From the NCBI RefSeq assembly GCF_006516965.1, contig NZ_VHLH01000023.1, positions 1-64,000 of the forward strand: a DNA stretch of 64,000 bases. Direction: 5' to 3'. Of this stretch, positions 34,490 through 43,914 are shown in pieces (the stretch's first letter is position 1; every line of letters starts with the position of its first letter). Source of the DNA: Pararhizobium mangrovi (GTDB taxonomy: Bacteria > Pseudomonadota > Alphaproteobacteria > Rhizobiales > Rhizobiaceae). A program made the position numbers and the translations under genes. Under the pieces are notes generated by a model that saw only the letters and a program-made list of their open reading frames with translations, was not told the origin of the DNA and did no database searches.

Positions 34490-35701
34490 ATGAACGATAC
34501 CGCCGTCCTTCGCCAGCCCTTCGTCCTGCGGTTCGCCACCGTCGGCTTCATCGTCTTCTGGACGATCCTCGCGGCGTTCCCGCTGCTGTGGATCACCCTG
34601 ATGTCGTTCAAGTTGCCGATCGACGCCTTCGCGTCCGATCCGCTGCGCGTCATCTTCGGCTTCACGACACTTCGCGAACGCGGCGGCCTGTCGGTGACGG
34701 CGCTCGTGCTCGGCGCGTTCGCCCTCTGGCTCGCCTACCACGGCGCCGAGCATCACGGCCGGCGGTTCGCGCGCTATCTGGCGCTCGGCGGACGCGAATG
34801 GCTCGGCTGGCTGCTTGCTGCCCTCGTCTACGTCATCGCACTGATCCTCGGCCTCTTCTGGATCCTGCCGGCCATCGTACGCGTCGTCGAAGCGATCCTT
34901 TCCCACATTCCCGTTCTCGATTACCTCGCCAGGCCCATGATGGGGCTGACGATGCAGAACTACCGGGCCGTATGGATCGGCTACCGGTTCTACGACAACT
35001 TCATCAATTCGATGATCGTCACGACCGGCACGGTCGTCATCTCGCTGACGGTCGGCACGCTCGCCGGTTACGGCCTCGCGCGCACCCGCAGCAACGTGGC
35101 GTTCTGGCTGCTGATCGCAGCCTTGATCTTTCGCGCCCTGCCGCATTCGGTTCTTGTCACGGGTTACCTTCCGGTCTTCATCCATTCGCGCGAGTTCCTG
35201 GCGCCGTTGTGGAACTGGCATGCGACGGCGTGGTTCTTCCACCTCTTTTCCGACCAACCTCCGACGCTCTACGGCCAGCCGCTTGCCGTCATCATGGTGC
35301 TGGTCTCGATCAACCAGCCCTTCACGATCTGGATGCTGCGTTCGTTCTTCATGAACATTCCCGCCGAACTCGACGAGGCGGCAAGGGTCGACGGCTGCTC
35401 GCATCTCGGCGCGTTTCGCCGCGTGATCATGCCGGTGATGTGGCCGGGCGTCATCACGACGGGGCTGTTCTCCTTCCTGCTCGCCTACAACGACTACCTC
35501 GTGTGTTCGCTGCTGCTCGATGCGCAATCGCAGACGATGGTCCCGGCGATCACGAGCTTCTTCAACCGCGAAACCACGACGACCGACCAGGTCCAGGCGG
35601 TCGCGGCGGCCGTGTCCATCACGGCACCGCTCTTCCTGCTGGTCATCGTCTTCCAGAAACAGATCGTGTCCGGCCTCACGCAGGGCGCGGTGAAAGGATG
35701 A
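34490..35701 (+). CDS. CUT1-type ABC transporter permease (MalG-like) with extra membrane segments
   Basis: The 403-residue product has the MalG core: [17 protein letters not shown], the EAA loop [21 protein letters not shown] and a C-terminal GLTQGAVKG. It is about 110 residues longer than usual. The excess lies between the first helix and the core (about residues 55-150) and contains two more hydrophobic stretches, [17 protein letters not shown] and [20 protein letters not shown]. The stop overlaps the start of the next gene (ATGATG region). Confidence 0.9.
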   Translation: MNDTAVLRQPFVLRFATVGFIVFWTILAAFPLLWITLMSFKLPIDAFASDPLRVIFGFTTLRERGGLSVTALVLGAFALWLAYHGAEHHGRRFARYLALGGREWLGWLLAALVYVIALILGLFWILPAIVRVVEAILSHIPVLDYLARPMMGLTMQNYRAVWIGYRFYDNFINSMIVTTGTVVISLTVGTLAGYGLARTRSNVAFWLLIAALIFRALPHSVLVTGYLPVFIHSREFLAPLWNWHATAWFFHLFSDQPPTLYGQPLAVIMVLVSINQPFTIWMLRSFFMNIPAELDEAARVDGCSHLGAFRRVIMPVMWPGVITTGLFSFLLAYNDYLVCSLLLDAQSQTMVPAITSFFNRETTTTDQVQAVAAAVSITAPLFLLVIVFQKQIVSGLTQGAVKG

Positions 35702-36249
35702 TGCGAGACATGACCGAGCGAAATGCGCGACCCGAACAGGCAGTGCTGACGCGCGACAACGACCGGTCGAAGACCGAGGAGACGCGCACCGTAGTCGAAG
35801 GCATGGTGGACGGGCTGAACGACCACGTCATCGACGGCATCGGCGCCTTCTTCGCCCCGGACTTCCACTGGATGGGCAATGCCGGCTGCGGCACGAAGAA
35901 CGGTCTGCGCGAATTCCAGGACAACTGGCAGCGCCCCTTCCAGGCAGCCTTTTCCGACAAGGTGTGCATCGACGAAGCCCGGCTTGCCGAGGGCGAGTGG
36001 ATGGCCGCCTTCGGCCGCCAGGAGGCGACGCATTCCGGCGAGTTCATGGGCATCGCCCCGACCGGCAAGCGCGTCGAGATCCGCTACATGGACTTCTGGA
36101 AGGTCGAAGACGGAAAGATCGTCGACAACTGGGTGATGGTCGATTTTCCGCACGTCATGCGCCAGCTCGGCGTCGATCCGTTTTCGGGCCATGGATGGGA
36201 AGAGTACGATGCGGGGCGCAAGATCCCGCCGAGACCCGACGCCGCGTGA
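35698..36249 (+). CDS. Single-domain NTF2/SnoaL-like protein B
   Basis: The 183-residue product is one SnoaL-like domain of about 140 residues after a charged N-terminal leader. It has the island motif [20 protein letters not shown] followed by [13 protein letters not shown], closely like the C-terminal domains of proteins A and C. The start overlaps the permease stop, and hisD-like follows after 41 nt. Function unknown; an isomerase, dehydratase or cyclase acting on the imported compound is conceivable. Confidence 0.75.
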   Translation: MMRDMTERNARPEQAVLTRDNDRSKTEETRTVVEGMVDGLNDHVIDGIGAFFAPDFHWMGNAGCGTKNGLREFQDNWQRPFQAAFSDKVCIDEARLAEGEWMAAFGRQEATHSGEFMGIAPTGKRVEIRYMDFWKVEDGKIVDNWVMVDFPHVMRQLGVDPFSGHGWEEYDAGRKIPPRPDAA

Positions 36250-36290
36250 AACGTGGCGCAGCAACGAACCAGGACTTGAGGAAACGCATC

Positions 36291-37616
36291 ATGGCTGAGC
36301 ATCTGAAGAGCGGCCTCAGCGCGGTCGAACGTTCCGAAGAGGATGCGCGCACCCGCGAGATCGTCGAAACGACACTGAGCGATATCGAAAAGCGCGGCGA
36401 CGAAGCCGTCCGCGCGCTTTCCGAAAAGTTCGACGGCTACGCGCCCGAAGCGTTTCGCCTGTCGGAAAGCGACGTCGAGGCCCTCGTCGCAAAGGTTCCG
36501 GCGAGCGATCTCGACGACATCCGCTTCGCTCAAGCGCAGGTGCGCGCCTTCGCCGAAGCGCAGCGCGCCTCCATGCGCGACATCGAGATCGAAACCGAAC
36601 CGGGCGTCCTTCTCGGCCACAAGAACATTCCGGTGCAATCGGTCGGCTGCTACGTGCCGGGCGGCAAGTTCCCGATGGTCGCCTCGGCGCATATGTCGGT
36701 GCTGACGGCGTCGGTCGCCGGCGTGCCGCGCATCACCGCGGCGACGCCGCCCTTCAAGGGCGAGCCAAACCCCGCCGTCATCGCCGCAATGCATCTTGGC
36801 GGCGCGCACGAGATCTACTGCCTCGGTGGCATTCAGGCGGTCGGCGCCATGGCGATCGGCACCGAGACGATCGCCCCGGTCCACATGCTGGTCGGCCCTG
36901 GAAACGCTTTCGTCGCCGAAGCCAAGCGCCAGCTCTTCGGGCGCGTCGGCATCGACCTCTTCGCCGGCCCGACGGAAACGATGGTGATCGCCGACGAGAC
37001 CGTCGACGCGGAGATGTGCGCGACCGACCTCATCGGCCAGGCCGAGCACGGCTACAATTCTCCCGCCGTGCTGGTGACGAATTCGCGCCGGCTCGCCGAG
37101 GATACGCTCGCCGAGATCGAGCGTATCCTTGCGATCCTGCCGACGGCGGATACCGCGGCGAAGAGCTGGGCCGACTACGGCGAGGTCATCGTCTGCGACG
37201 ATTACGACGAGATGCTGCGGGTCGCCGACGAGATCGCCTCCGAGCACGTGCAGGTGATGACCGACCGCGACGACTGGTTCCTGGAAAACATGACGTCCTA
37301 CGGCGCGCTCTTCCTCGGACCGCGCACGAACGTCGCCAATGGCGACAAGGTCATCGGCACCAACCATACCCTGCCGACGAAGAAGGCGGGCCGCTATACG
37401 GGCGGACTCTGGGTCGGCAAGTTCCTAAAGACGCACAGCTACCAGAAGGTGCTGACGAACGAGGCCGCCGCACGCATCGGCGCCTACGGCTCGCGGCTGA
37501 GCATGCTCGAAGGCTTCGTCGGCCATGCCGAGCAGTGCAATCTGCGCGTTCGCCGCTATGGCGGCATCAACGTGCCCTATGGCGAAGCGGCCCCGCGGCG
37601 GGACGCCGACGAATGA
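36291..37616 (+). CDS. HisD-like zinc-dependent alcohol dehydrogenase (histidinol/sulfopropanediol dehydrogenase family)
   Basis: The 441-residue product belongs to the histidinol dehydrogenase family, NAD+ enzymes oxidising a primary alcohol to a carboxylate in two steps. Catalytic residues are kept: Gln250 and His253 (GQAEHGYNS), Glu318-His319 (ASEHVQV), Asp352 ([14 protein letters not shown]) and His412 (EGFVGHAEQ). It is unlikely to be the histidine-pathway enzyme because it sits in a catabolic operon without other his genes. Paralogues such as HpsN oxidise 2,3-dihydroxypropanesulfonate, but no other genes of that pathway are seen. The substrate is open. Confidence 0.88.
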   Translation: MAEHLKSGLSAVERSEEDARTREIVETTLSDIEKRGDEAVRALSEKFDGYAPEAFRLSESDVEALVAKVPASDLDDIRFAQAQVRAFAEAQRASMRDIEIETEPGVLLGHKNIPVQSVGCYVPGGKFPMVASAHMSVLTASVAGVPRITAATPPFKGEPNPAVIAAMHLGGAHEIYCLGGIQAVGAMAIGTETIAPVHMLVGPGNAFVAEAKRQLFGRVGIDLFAGPTETMVIADETVDAEMCATDLIGQAEHGYNSPAVLVTNSRRLAEDTLAEIERILAILPTADTAAKSWADYGEVIVCDDYDEMLRVADEIASEHVQVMTDRDDWFLENMTSYGALFLGPRTNVANGDKVIGTNHTLPTKKAGRYTGGLWVGKFLKTHSYQKVLTNEAAARIGAYGSRLSMLEGFVGHAEQCNLRVRRYGGINVPYGEAAPRRDADE

Positions 37617-38677
37617 ACATGGACGCTTCCGATCGACCGACGCGCGGCAAGGGGCGGATCGCGCCGCTTCGTGCGGCGATGTACGACTTTTGCGAAGCCG
37701 GCGTGCGCGACGCGCTTGCGGACGTCGTCGCGCCGGGCGCCGGCATCCGTCTGTGCCATCCGCTCGGCGACGTCGAAGGTCCGGAAGCTTTCTACGATAC
37801 GGCCTATGCACCGCTATTGCAGGCGATCCCGGATCTCGAACGGCGCGACTATATCGTCATGGCCGGGCCGACCAAGGAAGGCCGCCAGTGGATCGGCTGC
37901 GCGGGCTACTACACCGGCCGCTTCGCGCATCCGTGGCTCGACATTCCGCCGACCGGGCATCAGGTCCATCTGCGCTTCCACGAGTTCTTCCGGATGGAAG
38001 ACGATCGCGTCGTCGAGATCCAGGCCATCTGGGACATTCCGGAACTCATGATGCAGGCGGGCGCCTGGCCGATGGCACCCGGCCTCGGACGGGAATGGCA
38101 CGTTCCCGGACCGGCGACGCAGGACGGTATCGTCGCCGGACCGTACGACGCGCAGGCGAGCGAGGCGACGCGCGGCCTCGTCGTCGACATGCTCGACCAT
38201 ATGAAGCGCCATCCGAGCCAGGGTGGTCCCGAAGTCATGGAAATGGCCCGTTTCTGGCACGAACGCATGAGCTGGTACGGCCCCGCCGGCATCGGTACCG
38301 GACGCGGTATCGACGGGTTTCGGAACTGGCACCAGATCCCGTTCCTGAACGCCATGCCCGATCGCGGTCGCGACGCCGGCGGGACCACGCATCATTTCTT
38401 CGCCGATCGCGCCTACGCCGCCGTTACCGGCTGGCCGAACATGGTCCAGACCGTCAGCCATGACGGCTGGATGGGCATCGCGCCGAGCGGAACCCGCATC
38501 GCACTGCGCAGCCTCGATTTCTGGCGGCTCGAAAACGGCCGGATCCGCGAGAACTGGGTGCTGATCGATCTGCTTCACGCCTACGACCAACTCGGCGTCG
38601 ACGTGCTCGGGCGTATGCGCGAGTTCAACAAGGCACGTACCGGCTTCGATCCCCATACCGGAAGGCAGGCAGCATGA
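37613..38677 (+). CDS. Tandem NTF2/SnoaL-like protein C
   Basis: The 354-residue product contains two NTF2-like domains. The first (about 15-170) has [24 protein letters not shown], and the second (about 195-340) ends in [20 protein letters not shown] and [16 protein letters not shown], closely matching protein A. Around residues 230-245 it has [20 protein letters not shown], the counterpart of YWHEDMLWFGPGGIGSNYRW in A. ATGA overlaps couple it to both hisD-like and SDR genes. Function unknown. Confidence 0.75.
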   Translation: MNMDASDRPTRGKGRIAPLRAAMYDFCEAGVRDALADVVAPGAGIRLCHPLGDVEGPEAFYDTAYAPLLQAIPDLERRDYIVMAGPTKEGRQWIGCAGYYTGRFAHPWLDIPPTGHQVHLRFHEFFRMEDDRVVEIQAIWDIPELMMQAGAWPMAPGLGREWHVPGPATQDGIVAGPYDAQASEATRGLVVDMLDHMKRHPSQGGPEVMEMARFWHERMSWYGPAGIGTGRGIDGFRNWHQIPFLNAMPDRGRDAGGTTHHFFADRAYAAVTGWPNMVQTVSHDGWMGIAPSGTRIALRSLDFWRLENGRIRENWVLIDLLHAYDQLGVDVLGRMREFNKARTGFDPHTGRQAA

Positions 38678-39441
38678 GCGAGCTCCCGCAAACACCCACG
38701 ATGCGCCTCGACGGCCGTCGCGCGCTCGTCGCCGGGGCCTCGTCGGGTATCGGTTTCGCCTGCGCGGCCGCTCTCGCCGAGGCCGGTGCCGAGGTCACGC
38801 TCGCCGCGCGCAACGCCGAGCGGCTCGACGAAGCCGTCACCGCAATTCGCGAGGCCGGCCACGCGGCATCCGGCCTGACGCTCGATATCGCCGACGTCGA
38901 GGCGGTCGGCGAAACGGTGGCGCGGGCCGGACCCTACGATATCCTCGTCAACAGTGCCGGTCTCGGACGCCATTCCCCGGCGCTCGAAACGACGCCGGCC
39001 GATTTCGATACCGTCTGCGCGATCAACCTGCGCGGTGCCTATTTCCTCGCCCAGACCGTCGCAAAGGGGCTGATCGAAGCCGGAAAGCCGGGCTCGCTGA
39101 TCACGATCTCCTCCCAGATGGGCCATGTCGGCGGCGTCGACCGAGCTGTCTACTGCGCGACCAAGCATGCCGTCGAGGGCTTCACGAAGGCGATGGCGAT
39201 GGAGTGGGGAAAGGACGGCATCCGCGTCAACACCATCGCACCGACCTTCATCCGCACGCCGATGACCGAGGCGATCTTCGCCCAACCCGACAAGGTGCGC
39301 TGGATCGAGGAGAAGATCCGCCTCGGGCGCGTTGGCGAAGCCGGCGACATCATGGGCGCGGTGCTCTACCTCGCAAGCGATCTCTCCGTCATGGTGACGG
39401 GCACCTCGCTCCGCGTCGACGGCGGCTGGACGGCGGGCTGA
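38674..39441 (+). CDS. Short-chain dehydrogenase/reductase
   Basis: The 255-residue classical SDR has the dinucleotide motif VAGASSGIG (Gly21-Gly27), LVNSAG, catalytic Ser147, Tyr160 and Lys164 (YCATK) and the C-terminal VDGGWTAG. The residue pattern after strand 2 (AARNAER) suggests either cofactor is possible. It probably oxidises or reduces a sugar-alcohol or hydroxyacid intermediate. ATGA/TGATG overlaps tie it to its neighbours. Confidence 0.93.
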   Translation: MSELPQTPTMRLDGRRALVAGASSGIGFACAAALAEAGAEVTLAARNAERLDEAVTAIREAGHAASGLTLDIADVEAVGETVARAGPYDILVNSAGLGRHSPALETTPADFDTVCAINLRGAYFLAQTVAKGLIEAGKPGSLITISSQMGHVGGVDRAVYCATKHAVEGFTKAMAMEWGKDGIRVNTIAPTFIRTPMTEAIFAQPDKVRWIEEKIRLGRVGEAGDIMGAVLYLASDLSVMVTGTSLRVDGGWTAG

Positions 39442-40463
39442 TGGCGCAGGAAAAGATCACGTCCTTCGAAGTCGCCAAGCTCGCCGGTGTCAGCCAGTCC
39501 GCCGTCTCGCGCTTCTTCACGCCCGGCTCTTCCGTCTCGCGCAAGACGGCGGACAAGGTGCGCGAAGCCGCCGATACGCTCGGATACCGGCCGAACGTTC
39601 TCGCCCGTTCGCTCATCACCGGGCGCAGCCGCATCATCGGCCTCGTGGTCGCCTATCTCGAGAACCACTTCTATCCCGAAGCGCTCGAGAAGCTCTCGAA
39701 CGCGCTACAGGCGAAGGGCTACCACGTGCTGGTCTTCATGGCCTCGCAGACAGCCGGCAACATCGACAGCGTGCTGAGGGAAATCCTCGACTATCAGGTC
39801 GACGGCATCATCCTCGCCTCCGTCGCGCTTTCCTCCGAGCTCGGCGGCCAGTGCAAGGCGGCCGGCGTTCCTGTCGTCCTCTTCAACCGGCATCAGAACG
39901 ATCCGACCCTGACGTCGGTATGCTCCGACAACGTCGCCGGCGGGCGTGAGGTCGGTCGGCTCCTCGCCCGCGCGGGCCACCGGCGCATCGCCCATATCGC
40001 CGGCTGGGAAGGCGCCTCCACACAGCGCGAGCGCGAGGCCGGTTTCCTCGAAGGCCTTCGGGAATGCGGCGCGGAGCTCTACGCCCGCGAAGTCGGCAAT
40101 TTCGCGCCCGAATCCGCGCGGGAGGCCGCCCGGCGCATGTTCGACACCGGCGACCGGCCGGACGCCGTCTTCGTCGCCAACGACCATATGGCCTTCTTCG
40201 TGATGGACGTGCTCCGTTTCGAACTCGGCCTTTCGATTCCGGACGACGTCTCCGTCGTCGGCTTCGACGACGTGCCGCTCGCCGCATGGCCCGTCTACGC
40301 GCTGACGACGGTGCGCCAGCGGGCAAATGCGATGGTGGCCGAAACCGTGAGCGCCATGCTCGCACAGATCGAAAATCCGGGCACGGAACCGACACAGGTA
40401 TCCATCGAGGCTCCGCTGATCCTGCGAAGCTCGGCCAGAAAACCCCAAGCACGGACGGACTAG
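39441..40463 (+). CDS. LacI-family regulator of the island
   Basis: The 340-residue repressor has the HTH TSFEVAKLAGVSQSAVSRFF (residues 7-26), hinge helix RPNVLARSLITG and a sugar-binding-type sensor domain with IIGLVVAYLENHFYPEAL and DDVSVVGFDDVPLAAW. It is embedded in the catabolic operon (one-base overlap with the SDR gene). It is the natural candidate to bind the three related operators at 30955, 31010 and 45094. Confidence 0.94.
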   Translation: MAQEKITSFEVAKLAGVSQSAVSRFFTPGSSVSRKTADKVREAADTLGYRPNVLARSLITGRSRIIGLVVAYLENHFYPEALEKLSNALQAKGYHVLVFMASQTAGNIDSVLREILDYQVDGIILASVALSSELGGQCKAAGVPVVLFNRHQNDPTLTSVCSDNVAGGREVGRLLARAGHRRIAHIAGWEGASTQREREAGFLEGLRECGAELYAREVGNFAPESAREAARRMFDTGDRPDAVFVANDHMAFFVMDVLRFELGLSIPDDVSVVGFDDVPLAAWPVYALTTVRQRANAMVAETVSAMLAQIENPGTEPTQVSIEAPLILRSSARKPQARTD

Positions 40464-41432
40464 ATGCAAGGCTTCGACACGAAGTTCTCGGACTTTCCCG
40501 ATTACATCATCGGCGTTACCAAGGAGATATGGGAAGACCGCGGCATCGCCACGCTTCACCGATACTACGCCCCGGACATCGTCGTGCGTTCGCCCGCATC
40601 GGTCGTGGTCGGCAACGAGGGGGTGATCGCGGCGACGATGGCGACGCTCGCCGAGTTTCCCGACCGGACGCTGCTCGGCGAGGACGTCATTTGGTCCGGC
40701 AGCCCCGAGGATGGCATGCTTTCCTCGCACCGGCTGCTTTCCACCGCGACCCATCTCGGCCACGGCGCCTACGGTCCGGCAACGGGGCGCAAGCTCACCT
40801 ATCGCATCATCGCCGACTGCCATGCGCGCGACAACCAGATCGACGACGAGTGGCTGATCCGCGATCAGGGCGCGATCGTTCGCCAGATGGGCTGGACCCC
40901 GGAGGCCTACGCCCGCGACCTCATCGAGCGCGAGGGCGGGCCGGAAAACTGCGTCCGACCGCTTTCGCCGGAGACCGATCGCAAGGGTCCCTACACGGGC
41001 CGTGGCAACGACGACGCGTGGGGCGAGCGATACGCTTCCATTCTGGAACGGATCATGGATGCGGACCTCGGCTCGATCCCGAAGGAATACGACCGGGCCT
41101 GCCAACTGGAATATCCCGGCGGCGTGACCGGCCACGGCCACGGCGAGGCCGACCGGTTCTGGATCGGCCTGAGGGCGAGCTTCCCACACGCCCGCTTCAG
41201 GATCGAGCACCGGATCGGCAGGGACGATTCCATGATGGCTCCGCGCGCTGCGATCCGCTGGAGCCTGCAGGGCAAGCACGACGGATGGGGCGTCTTCGGC
41301 CGTCCGACCGGTGCGGAAATCTACGTTCTCGGCGTCTCGCACGCCGAATTCGGTCCGTGGGGCCTGCGCCGCGAATATACGCTCTACGACGAAACCGCGA
41401 TCTGGAAGCAGATCATTCTCAAGACCGGATAA
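40464..41432 (+). CDS. Tandem NTF2/SnoaL-like protein D
   Basis: The 322-residue protein starts right after the LacI stop. Two NTF2-like domains are inferred: about residues 1-150 (with RYYAPDIVVRSPASVVVGNEGV and MLSSHRLLSTATH) and 180-322 (SIPKEYDRACQLEYPGG, IRWSLQGKHDGWG, HAEFGPWGLRREYTLYDETA). It is more distant from A-C and lacks their ENWV motif. No signal peptide. Function unknown. Confidence 0.7.
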   Translation: MQGFDTKFSDFPDYIIGVTKEIWEDRGIATLHRYYAPDIVVRSPASVVVGNEGVIAATMATLAEFPDRTLLGEDVIWSGSPEDGMLSSHRLLSTATHLGHGAYGPATGRKLTYRIIADCHARDNQIDDEWLIRDQGAIVRQMGWTPEAYARDLIEREGGPENCVRPLSPETDRKGPYTGRGNDDAWGERYASILERIMDADLGSIPKEYDRACQLEYPGGVTGHGHGEADRFWIGLRASFPHARFRIEHRIGRDDSMMAPRAAIRWSLQGKHDGWGVFGRPTGAEIYVLGVSHAEFGPWGLRREYTLYDETAIWKQIILKTG

Positions 41433-41490
41433 GCGCACCGCGCCCGCATCGGGCGCAGCGATCGAACAAGCAGCCCAAGGGAAGGAAAAC

Positions 41491-42462
41491 ATGACCGCAA
41501 AGCTCGAAGAAATCGCAGCACGCACCGTGCGCTACGGCGAACTCCAGCCGTGCCGGACCGCCTTCATCGATGCCCATACGCCGGGCTCGAACCAGAAGGA
41601 GAACTTCACCATCATCGGCGGCGGCGTCTCCGAAAGCGCCGACCAGCACGTCCACATCAAGGAGACGCCGGGCTTCAACATCGGCGCCGCCGGCCAGCCG
41701 CCGCATTGCCGCAACTCGCTGCACGTCCACCGCACGGCGGAGATCTTCTTCGTGCTGAAGGGCCGCTGGCGCTTCTTCTGGGGCCGTTGGGGCAAGGCCG
41801 GCGAAGTGGTGCTCGAGGAAGGCGACATCTTCGACATTCCGACCGGCATCTTCCGCGGCTTCGAAAACGTCGGCACCGACTACGGGATGATCATGTCGAT
41901 GCTCGGCGGCGACGACGCCGGCGGCGGCGTGGTCTGGGCGCCGCAGGTCATCGAGGACGCGCGCGACCACGGGCTGGTGCTCGGCGAGAACGGCAAGCTC
42001 TACGATACGCAGAAGGGCCACTCCCTTCCCGATGGCGTCGGCCCGATGCCGGTGCTGAACGAGGATGAACTGAAGGCCATACCCGAAACGCCGGCGGAGG
42101 ACGTCGTGCCGCACTACGTCGCCCGCTACAACGATCTGATGGCGATGGCCGAGAAGAAGCCGGTGAAGGTGGTCGGCGCCGAAGGGCTGATCCGCGACCG
42201 GCCCGGCTTCGACGTCGAGCTCGTGAACGGGGCGTCGATCGCCGGCACGCCGCAGAAGAGCGAACGCCATCAGGTGCTGATGGTCATGCGCGGCCATTGG
42301 AAGATGGCGTTCGACGGTGGCGAGATGATCCTCGCGCCCGGCGATACCTGCGCCGTCCCGCCGGACTTCGACCACACGCTCGAGCCGTCCATGTCGGGCG
42401 AAGCGAGCCTTTACCGCGTTTCCAACACCGACGATACCGCCGGCGCCACCTGGAAGCCGTGA
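41491..42462 (+). CDS. Bicupin protein
   Basis: The 323-residue product carries two cupin barrels. The first (about 70-150) has a possible metal site in CRNSLHVHRTAEIFFVLKG and LEEGDIFDIPTGIFRGFENV. The second (about 240-315) reads HQVLMVMRGHWKMAFDGG and LAPGDTCAVPPDFDHTLEP. The layout resembles gentisate dioxygenase-like or isomerase bicupins, but no specific family was recognised. A strong GGAAGGA ribosome site precedes it. It ends the rightward operon of the island. Confidence 0.82.
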   Translation: MTAKLEEIAARTVRYGELQPCRTAFIDAHTPGSNQKENFTIIGGGVSESADQHVHIKETPGFNIGAAGQPPHCRNSLHVHRTAEIFFVLKGRWRFFWGRWGKAGEVVLEEGDIFDIPTGIFRGFENVGTDYGMIMSMLGGDDAGGGVVWAPQVIEDARDHGLVLGENGKLYDTQKGHSLPDGVGPMPVLNEDELKAIPETPAEDVVPHYVARYNDLMAMAEKKPVKVVGAEGLIRDRPGFDVELVNGASIAGTPQKSERHQVLMVMRGHWKMAFDGGEMILAPGDTCAVPPDFDHTLEPSMSGEASLYRVSNTDDTAGATWKP

Positions 42463-42472
42463 CAGGAGCCGA

Positions 42473-42511
42473 CCCGACCACGCGCCGGTTCGAAACCGGC
42501 TCGCGGTCGGG
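42473..42511. terminator. Strong bidirectional terminator between convergent island operons
   Basis: CCCGAC, CGCG and CCGGTT on the left arm pair with AACCGG, CGCG and GTCGGG on the right arm, with two-base bulges. It separates the bicupin gene from the leftward RraA-like gene. Confidence 0.75.
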
Positions 42512-42523
42512 TGATCGGCCGGA

Positions 42524-43222
42524 TCAGGTTCGCGCCTTCTCGAATGCCGCCCAGGCAGCCTCGAACCGGTCGAAGTCGAAATCGGGCGCGCGTGCCGCGT
42601 CGAGGACGATCCGTTCGGTGCGTTGCAGCGTGCCGATCGCCTTCTGGAGATCGGGCAGCACCGCATCGGGAATAACGACCGCGCCATGGCGATCGGCATG
42701 GAGCCAGTCGTCGGGCTCGACGCGCATGCCGAAGATTTCGACCGGACCGGCCACCTCGACGACATGCACGAAGGCATGGCTCGGCCCGATCGAACCGGCG
42801 ATCACCGGAAAGCCCGGTGCAAGATCGGCAAGATCGCGCATGACGCCGTTGGTCAGCGCGCCGGCGAGACCGAAACCCTTGTGGACGCTCGTGTTGATCT
42901 CGCCCCAGAAGGCACCGACAGCCGTCTCCCCGTCCATATCCTCGACGACGGCGAGCGACGGCCCCTGCCCCTCCGCCATGTAGCGGTAGTAGGCCATGCG
43001 CCGTTCACGCACCGTTTCCGCCGGTTCCTCGCTCGGCGAGACGGCCGCGATCCGTGCGGTGCGCGCCCGTCCGACGATGGCGCCGGCCTCCGGCGCGCTC
43101 GAAAGCACGGTCCGCCGCGTGAACCGATCGAAACCACGCCGGCCCTCTGCGACCTCGATCGCGTTGCATACGGTCGGCGTATCCACCTGCTTCAACAGGT
43201 CGAGAAGGGCATCGTCCATCAT
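42524..43222 (-). CDS. RraA-like protein (4-hydroxy-4-methyl-2-oxoglutarate aldolase / oxaloacetate decarboxylase family)
   Basis: The 232-residue product has the RraA-like fold, often called demethylmenaquinone methyltransferase-like in error. The catalytic pair of the class II HMG aldolases is present in TNGVMRDLADL (Arg129-Asp130), with VHKGFGLAGALTNG before it and WLHADRHGAVVIP near residue 175. Such enzymes split branched hydroxy-oxo acids to pyruvate or decarboxylate oxaloacetate, so it may act at the end of the pathway. ATGA overlap with the hydrolase gene. Confidence 0.87.
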   Translation of the reverse strand: MMDDALLDLLKQVDTPTVCNAIEVAEGRRGFDRFTRRTVLSSAPEAGAIVGRARTARIAAVSPSEEPAETVRERRMAYYRYMAEGQGPSLAVVEDMDGETAVGAFWGEINTSVHKGFGLAGALTNGVMRDLADLAPGFPVIAGSIGPSHAFVHVVEVAGPVEIFGMRVEPDDWLHADRHGAVVIPDAVLPDLQKAIGTLQRTERIVLDAARAPDFDFDRFEAAWAAFEKART

Positions 43223-43914
43223 TCCTCCAGCCAGCGGGCGAGCGCCGCCGTCGTTTCTTGGGGTTTTTCGAGCGTCGGCAAATGTCCGGCATCGTCGATG
43301 ACGGTGAGATGCGCACCGGGCACGAGATCGCGCATCAGTTCGTGCCTAGCGAGGGGACAGAGTTCGTCCTCGCGCCCGCAAAGGACGAGCGTCGGAACCC
43401 GTACCTCGCGCAGCACCGCCTGGCGGTCCGGCCGGTCGCGAAGCGCACGCGACTGATTGCAGAAGACCTGCGGGCCGAGCGCGAGCGCCATCTCCACGCA
43501 TAGGTCCAGAATTTCCGTGCGCCGGGCGTGGTGAGCGAGGTAATGCGGCTTCATCTCCTCGCGCATGACCGCCGCAAGGCCACCGCCGAGCGCGCGTTCC
43601 ATCTGCGGTCCGCGTTTCGCCCGCATCGCTTCGTTTTCGGCAAGCGGGTTCGTGTCGAGAAGCGCAAGGCGTGCCACCCGTTCGGGTGCAGCCGCAAGAA
43701 CCGCCATCGCGACGATGCCGCCCATCGAAAGGCCGGCGAGCGCGAAATGCGGCGGCGCGTCGCGAAGCACCGCTTCGGCGAGCCCGTCCACCGTATCCGT
43801 TTCCCCCAGCGGGGCGCAGTGGATGGCGCGGCCCGCCGACAACGCGCCGATCTGCGGCGCGAAGAGACGCGCATCGCACATCATGCCGGGAAGGAGAACG
43901 AGCAGCGGGTTCAT
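43219..43914 (-). CDS. Alpha/beta hydrolase
   Basis: The 231-residue hydrolase has the nucleophile elbow GLSMGG (about residue 75), an acid region CGREDELCP and catalytic His in DDAGHLPTLEKP. LLVLLPGMMCDARLFAPQ supplies the oxyanion-hole strand. It resembles lactonases and esterases of aromatic or sugar-acid pathways. It overlaps neighbours at both ends, placing it in a three-gene leftward operon. Confidence 0.9.
   Translation of the reverse strand: MNPLLVLLPGMMCDARLFAPQIGALSAGRAIHCAPLGETDTVDGLAEAVLRDAPPHFALAGLSMGGIVAMAVLAAAPERVARLALLDTNPLAENEAMRAKRGPQMERALGGGLAAVMREEMKPHYLAHHARRTEILDLCVEMALALGPQVFCNQSRALRDRPDRQAVLREVRVPTLVLCGREDELCPLARHELMRDLVPGAHLTVIDDAGHLPTLEKPQETTAALARWLEE

Noticed and set aside
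36291-37616. Histidine-biosynthesis hisD
   Set aside because: The enzyme family fits, but the surrounding transporter, LacI regulator and catabolic enzymes point to another substrate.
36291-38677. DHPS (sulfopropanediol) degradation pathway
   Set aside because: Only a HisD-like enzyme and a generic SDR match; sulfolactate lyase, sulfite exporter and other expected genes are missing.
42524-43222. Demethylmenaquinone methyltransferase or RNase E inhibitor
   Set aside because: The Arg-Asp catalytic pair and catabolic context favour the aldolase/decarboxylase branch of the RraA-like family.
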